Source: an uncultured Oxalobacteraceae bacterium
GTDB lineage: Bacteria > Pseudomonadota > Gammaproteobacteria > Burkholderiales > Burkholderiaceae
NCBI GenBank assembly: GCA_946479255.1
Contig: CAMLFK010000083.1
Coordinates: forward strand, 1 to 17,978
Length of the DNA stretch: 17,978 bases
Direction of reading: 5' to 3'
Shown: in pieces, positions 15,041 through 17,978 of the stretch
How positions within the stretch are numbered: the stretch's first letter is position 1
Layout: each line of letters starts with the position of its first letter
Notes under the pieces: model-generated
Database searches by the model: none
Seen by the model: only the letters and a program-made list of their open reading frames with translations
Told to the model about the DNA's origin: nothing
Program-made: the position numbers and the translations under genes

Positions 15041-15325
15041 ATGCCCCAAGGGGCGGTGTTCGACCGTCCTCATTTTCGCGATGACGAAGCGGCGAAGGTC
15101 GCCAACGAAAGGAACGAGCCAAATGACCACCACCGAAGAATACACCCTGCCCGCAACGGCTTCATTCGGCAGAAGGAGCTGATACCGGGGATCATCCCGT
15201 TCTCGCGTGCTACGCTTTGGCGAAAGGTCAAGGCCAAGGAGTTCCCGGCCCCGGTCAAGCTGTCGGCAAACGTCACGGCCTGGCGTGTGGAGGACGTGCG
15301 CGCGTGGATGGCGGCGCTGAATTAG
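15041..15325 (+). CDS. Second AlpA-family regulator, apparently frameshifted near its N-terminus
   Basis: The C-terminal 55 residues of this frame are a clear AlpA domain: GFIRQKELIPGIIPFSRATL, then KEFPAPVKLSANVTAWRVED, ending VRAWMAALN. The first 39 residues look non-native. In another frame an ATG at 15123, with GGAACGAG upstream, reads MTTTEEYTLPAT, a typical AlpA opening. It would join the domain if one G were added at 15158. The gene therefore either carries a 1-bp deletion or sequencing error, or is expressed from an upstream start at 15041 or 15059. AlpA next to integrase is the usual place for an excisionase. Its stop overlaps the convergent integrase stop by 4 nt. Confidence 0.65.
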   Translation: MPQGAVFDRPHFRDDEAAKVANERNEPNDHHRRIHPARNGFIRQKELIPGIIPFSRATLWRKVKAKEFPAPVKLSANVTAWRVEDVRAWMAALN

Positions 15326-16551
15326 CCCCGGAGAGCGACCACGTCTGCGCCGCGGCGCAGCTTGTCCAGGTAATCGGCCCAGCGCTGCATCATTTCCCGG
15401 CGCGCCGGCAGGTGCGCGGTTCGGTTATACGCCCTGCCGTGCACGTCCTTGACCTTGTGCGCCAGCTGGTGCTCGATCAGGTCGACCCGCTCGTCCAGCA
15501 CCTCATCCATGATCGTGCGCGCTGTAGCGCGGAAGCCGTGGCCAGTGATCTGGTCCTGGCCATAGCCCAGGGCGCGCAGTGCCGCGTTGACAGTGTTCTC
15601 GCTCATGCACCGGTCGTTCGTCCGGATGCTGGGGAAGACGAAGCGGCGCCCGCCGGTGAGCGTGTGCATGCCGCGCAGGATCTCGACGGCCTGAGTGGCC
15701 AGCGGGACGATATGGTCGACGCCCATTTTCATCTTCTTACCGGGGATGCGCCACTCGGCCGCGTCCAGGTCGATCTCCGACCATTCAGCCGCGCGAAGCT
15801 CTCCGGGCCGGACAAACACCATTGGCGCCAGCTTGAGCGCCGCGACGGCGTATGGGTGGCCCTGATACGTGTGGATCGCGCGCAGCAGCACGGCCACGGC
15901 CTTCGGGTCTGTGATGGCGGCATAGTGCACCTCTGGGACCGTAGACAGTGCGTTTCGCAGATCGGCGGTGACATCCCGCTCGGCTAGGCCGGCGGCCACC
16001 GCGAACCGGAAAACTTTCCCGCACAGTTGCTTGATCTTGTGGGCCGATTCAATGGCGCCGCGCGCCTCGACCTTCTGCAGCGCGCCCAGCACGTCGCGGG
16101 GCCGGATTTCGGCCACCGGCATCGAGCCGATTGCCGGGAATATGTTTCGCTCCAGCCAGGCCGTGTTCTTGTCCTGGGTGCTGGTGGCGCGATCGGTCGC
16201 CGTCTTGGCCAGCCAAGCACGGGCGACGGCTTCGAAGGTGTGCAGCGCGGCGGCGCTCTTGGCGAGTTTGCTTTCGCGCTTGGCCCTGCCGGGGTCGATG
16301 TCGGCGGCCCGGAGCTGACGCGCGGCGGCACGCGCGGTACGTGCCTGCGTCAGGCTCACCTCGGGGTAGCTGCCGAACGCCAGGCGGCTTTCCTTGCCCG
16401 TGGCCTGTATGAACTTCATGCGCCAGAGCTTGGAGCCGGTGGGCGTCACCTCTAGGTACAGGCCGCCGCCATCAGCGAGCTTGTACGCCTTTTCCTTCGG
16501 CTTGGCGTTTTTGACCTGGATATCAGTCAGCGGGGAGACGAGTTTGGGCAT
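15322..16551 (-). CDS. int: P4-type tyrosine integrase with DUF4102 arm-binding domain
   Basis: This 409-aa site-specific recombinase integrates and excises the element at tRNA-Leu. The N-terminal arm-binding domain reads LTDIQVKNAKPKEKAYKLAD and continues GGGLYLEV. A core-binding domain follows (about residues 105-195). The catalytic domain has Arg248 in VRPGELR, HxxR at His338/Arg341 (HGFRATARTI), His365 (LAHK) and nucleophile Tyr375 (YNRTAHL). I start at the ATG at 16551, the usual family beginning (MPKLVSPL); the frame remains open to a TTG at 16593. A TTGACA box lies at 16616-16621 without a convincing -10. The gene points away from the tRNA it targets. Phage P4 uses a related integrase and the same tRNA isotype. 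Confidence 0.93.
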   Translation of the reverse strand: MPKLVSPLTDIQVKNAKPKEKAYKLADGGGLYLEVTPTGSKLWRMKFIQATGKESRLAFGSYPEVSLTQARTARAAARQLRAADIDPGRAKRESKLAKSAAALHTFEAVARAWLAKTATDRATSTQDKNTAWLERNIFPAIGSMPVAEIRPRDVLGALQKVEARGAIESAHKIKQLCGKVFRFAVAAGLAERDVTADLRNALSTVPEVHYAAITDPKAVAVLLRAIHTYQGHPYAVAALKLAPMVFVRPGELRAAEWSEIDLDAAEWRIPGKKMKMGVDHIVPLATQAVEILRGMHTLTGGRRFVFPSIRTNDRCMSENTVNAALRALGYGQDQITGHGFRATARTIMDEVLDERVDLIEHQLAHKVKDVHGRAYNRTAHLPARREMMQRWADYLDKLRRGADVVALRG

Positions 16552-16596
16552 TTTGGGGGCATCGCTTTTCAGCGGGTAGGGGCATGCCACCAAGAG

Positions 16597-16609
16597 TGCC
16601 CCTAAAAAA
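16597..16609 (+). repeat. TGCCCCTAAAAAA repeat, candidate integrase arm site (right)
   Basis: This copy matches the two tandem copies at 5835-5858 near the other end. An inverted partial copy, TAGGGGCA, lies at 16577-16584, and the stem of the nearby terminator also contains GCCCCTAA. Because the sites lie just upstream of the integrase start, binding could also repress int. Confidence 0.6.
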
Positions 16610-16648
16610 TCTGGGTGTCAATGGGCGAAACTTGACGTTGCGGGGCGC

Positions 16649-16684
16649 AAAAAAGCCCCTAAGCGTTTGATTTCTTAGGGGCTT
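16649..16684 (-). terminator. Element-borne intrinsic terminator serving the restored tRNA-Leu
   Basis: On the minus strand a perfect 11-bp stem (AAGCCCCTAAG at 16653-16663 with CTTAGGGGCTT at 16674-16684, 10-nt loop) runs into six T. It begins 33 nt after the CCA of tRNA-Leu and lies inside the element. It therefore replaces the native terminator pushed away to 5690-5723. Confidence 0.8.
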
Positions 16685-16716
16685 CTTGGCAAACTTGGCC
16701 GACGTTTGCGATGTCC

Positions 16717-16740
16717 TTGGTGCCGGGAGCCGGAATCGAA
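16717..16740. repeat. attR: 24-bp direct repeat within tRNA-Leu
   Basis: Identical over 24 bp to attL at 5758-5781. It forms the 3' end of the intact tRNA gene, so the element supplies sequence that keeps the tRNA functional after integration. Confidence 0.93.
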
Positions 16741-16804
16741 CCGGCACGCTGTCTCCAGCGCGGGATTTTGAGTCCCGTGCGTCTACCTATTCCGCCATCC
16801 CGGC
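16718..16804 (-). tRNA. tRNA-Leu (anticodon CAA)
   Basis: This 87-nt tRNA is on the minus strand. The acceptor stem is GCCGGGA/TCCCGGC with an encoded CCA. The anticodon arm CGGGA/TCCCG encloses loop CTCAAAA, giving anticodon CAA for the UUG codon. A long variable arm (GCGCTGGAGACAGCGT region) and GGTTCGATTCC T-arm identify a class II leucine tRNA. This isotype corresponds to leuX of enterobacteria, a known integration hotspot (satellite P4). Confidence 0.96.
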
Positions 16805-16816
16805 AACGCGACCCGC

Positions 16817-16845
16817 ATTATGGCCGATTTGCCAGTATTGGGCAA
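16817..16845 (-). promoter_or_regulatory. tRNA-Leu promoter
   Basis: On the minus strand TTGCCC (16840-16845) and CATAAT (16817-16822) are exactly 17 bp apart. A GC-rich discriminator (GCGGGTCGCG) follows, and the tRNA begins 12 nt after the -10. A GC-rich discriminator is typical of stringently controlled stable-RNA promoters. Confidence 0.75.
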
Positions 16846-16924
16846 GCCTTTCACCGGTACATACATTGCCACGTGTTATGTCCCGGCTGTTCGGCGTATC
16901 ATCTCGCCTACTCAAGGCTTTTAC

Positions 16925-16943
16925 GCCGGCTTCCCCAGCCGGC
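16925..16943 (+). promoter_or_regulatory. Leader hairpin just before the permease start
   Basis: GCCGGCT (16925-16931) and AGCCGGC (16937-16943) form a perfect 7-bp stem with a 5-nt TCCCC loop. It ends 7 nt before the ATG at 16951, where a ribosome site would be expected; no Shine-Dalgarno is visible. It may limit translation or simply be chance in GC-rich DNA. Confidence 0.35.
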
Positions 16944-16950
16944 ACGCACG

Positions 16951-17978
16951 ATGAAGAACACAAAAATCCGCGAACTGATCCTCGGCAAAGCGCTCGACCC
17001 GATGAAGAGCGAAACCCGCCACTCGATGGCGCTGGTGGCCTTCCTGGCCTGGGTCGGGCTGGGTGCCGACGGCCTGTCCTCTTCCGCCTACGGTCCCGAA
17101 GAAACCTTCCGCGCGCTGGGCGGGCACACCCATCTTGGCCTGTATCTGGCGATCGCCACCGCGGTCACGGTGTTCATCATCGCGCTGGCGTACAACCAGG
17201 TGATCGAGCTGTTCCCCACGGGTGGCGGCGGCTACCGGGTCGCCACCAAGCTGGTGGGGCCGTACATGGGGCTGGTGTCCGGCTGTGCGCTGGTGCTCGA
17301 CTATGTGCTCACCATCGCCATCTCGATCGCCTCCGGCGTCGATGCGCTGGCGTCCTTCCTGCCGCTTGGATTCCAGCCTTATAAACTCTGGGCTTCCGCG
17401 TTCTTTATCGGGCTGTTGATCGTCATGAACCTGCGTGGCCTGAAAGAGGCCATCCAGATCCTGCTGCCGATCTTCCTCGGTTTCGTGGTCACCCACCTGG
17501 TGCTGATCGTGTACGGCATCGTGGCGCATGCCTCGCAGCTGCCCGAACTGATTCCGGCCACCGTGGCCGACACCACCCAGCTGGCCGACAGCATCGGCTG
17601 GGCCGGCGTGGCCGGCATGCTGCTGTTCGCGTACTCGCAGGGCGGCGGTACCTATACCGGCCTGGAGGCGGTGTCGAACAACGTCAACCTGCTGGCCGAG
17701 CCGCGCGTACGTACCGGTAAGATGACGATGCTGTACATGGCGCTGTCGCTGGCCTTCACCGCTTCCGGCATCATCCTGCTGTACCTGCTGTGGGACGCCA
17801 AACACGTGCCGGGGCAGACCCTGAACGCGTCGACCTTCAAAGCCATCATCGACAGCGTGGGCCTGGGCGGACCGGTGTTGAACCAGGTGCTGCTGGTGGT
17901 GGTGCTGGCCTTCGAGGCGGGCTTGCTGTTCGTGGCCGCCAATACCGGCTTCCTGGGCGGCCCGTCGGTGCTGTCGAA
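16951..17978 (+). CDS. APC-superfamily permease (amino acid or cation transporter), 5' part
   Basis: This frame is open from the ATG at 16951 to the end of the window (342 codons) and is cut by it. The N-terminus is cytoplasmic and short. The first membrane helix contains GLGADGLSSSAYGPEE (residues 37-52), the substrate-loop type motif of APC permeases related to KUP/YkbA-like proteins. Further hydrophobic helices follow, for example LYLAIATAVTVFIIALAY, YVLTIAISIASGVDALASFL and ILLPIFLGFVVTHLVLIVYG. FPTGGGGYRVA at 90-100 is also typical. The substrate (amino acid or potassium) cannot be decided. It is a host gene transcribed divergently from tRNA-Leu. Confidence 0.85.
   Translation, partial: MKNTKIRELILGKALDPMKSETRHSMALVAFLAWVGLGADGLSSSAYGPEETFRALGGHTHLGLYLAIATAVTVFIIALAYNQVIELFPTGGGGYRVATKLVGPYMGLVSGCALVLDYVLTIAISIASGVDALASFLPLGFQPYKLWASAFFIGLLIVMNLRGLKEAIQILLPIFLGFVVTHLVLIVYGIVAHASQLPELIPATVADTTQLADSIGWAGVAGMLLFAYSQGGGTYTGLEAVSNNVNLLAEPRVRTGKMTMLYMALSLAFTASGIILLYLLWDAKHVPGQTLNASTFKAIIDSVGLGGPVLNQVLLVVVLAFEAGLLFVAANTGFLGGPSVLS

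Larger units (their letters stand above)
5758..16740. mobile_element. Integrated phage-satellite-like element (PICI-like) in tRNA-Leu(CAA)
   Basis: The element is flanked by identical 24-bp direct repeats (5758-5781 and 16717-16740) formed by the 3' end of tRNA-Leu, and has a tyrosine integrase adjacent to the intact tRNA. One repeat plus the element is 10,959 bp. Its content is int, two AlpA-type genes, an O-like replication initiator with an internal iteron array, a small terminase subunit, scaffold-like, decoration-like and ejection-like proteins, a C4-like RNA and a cargo gene. There is no large terminase, portal, capsid, tail or lysis gene. Size, content and target match satellites that depend on a helper phage. 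A prophage with a large deletion is the main alternative, but the overlapping intact ORFs speak against recent decay. Confidence 0.85.

Noticed and set aside
15217..15987. Plus-strand ORF opposite the integrase
   Set aside because: It is a shadow of the integrase catalytic domain, whose conserved residues are all intact on the minus strand.
16552..16593. TTG start giving a 14-residue longer integrase
   Set aside because: The ATG at 16551 gives the usual family N-terminus; the extension would run through the inverted repeat copy and has no clear ribosome site.

Overview
The window is GC-rich bacterial chromosome. Gene families and sequence style suggest a betaproteobacterium, probably Oxalobacteraceae (Massilia/Duganella-like); this is inferred from family resemblance, not from a marker gene. 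It holds host DNA on both sides of an 11-kb integrated element.

Left host region (1-5757): a short unassigned upstream stretch (1-197), then a tightly packed plus-strand surface-polysaccharide cluster. It contains GDP-mannose 4,6-dehydratase (gmd), a GDP-6-deoxy-4-keto-mannose reductase (rmd-like) and two GT4 glycosyltransferases, which fits making GDP-D-rhamnose and adding it to a glycan. An RlmN/Cfr-family radical SAM RNA methyltransferase paralogue converges on it from the minus strand. Right host region (16718-17978): a tRNA-Leu(CAA) gene with a clear promoter on the minus strand, and the start of an APC-type permease that runs off the window.

Integrated element (5758-16740): it is bounded by identical 24-bp direct repeats made of the tRNA-Leu 3' end. 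A P4-type tyrosine integrase lies next to the intact tRNA. From left to right it carries an AlpA-type regulator, a small ORF, a winged-helix replication initiator whose own coding sequence contains 22-bp-phased iterons and an A-rich repeat (a likely origin), and a small ORF. Next comes a compact, overlapping run of virion-type genes: an unknown structural-module protein, a small decoration-like protein, a scaffold-like protein, a duplicated helical protein, a small terminase subunit, and an 873-aa internal/ejection-like protein. A right-hand accessory part follows, with a minus-strand 118-aa gene under an apparent C4-type antisense RNA, a 403-aa HTH/coiled-coil cargo protein, and a second AlpA gene that looks frameshifted.

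The element has no large terminase, portal, major capsid, tail or lysis gene, yet its ORFs are intact and interlocked. That combination (int, AlpA, rep/ori, terS, capsid-assembly-type genes, about 11 kb, tRNA target) resembles a phage satellite (PICI-like) better than a random prophage remnant, although a remnant cannot be excluded. The two most notable signals outside the gene list are the iteron origin inside the rep gene and the promoter / antisense RNA / terminator / complementary-leader arrangement at 13431-13680.
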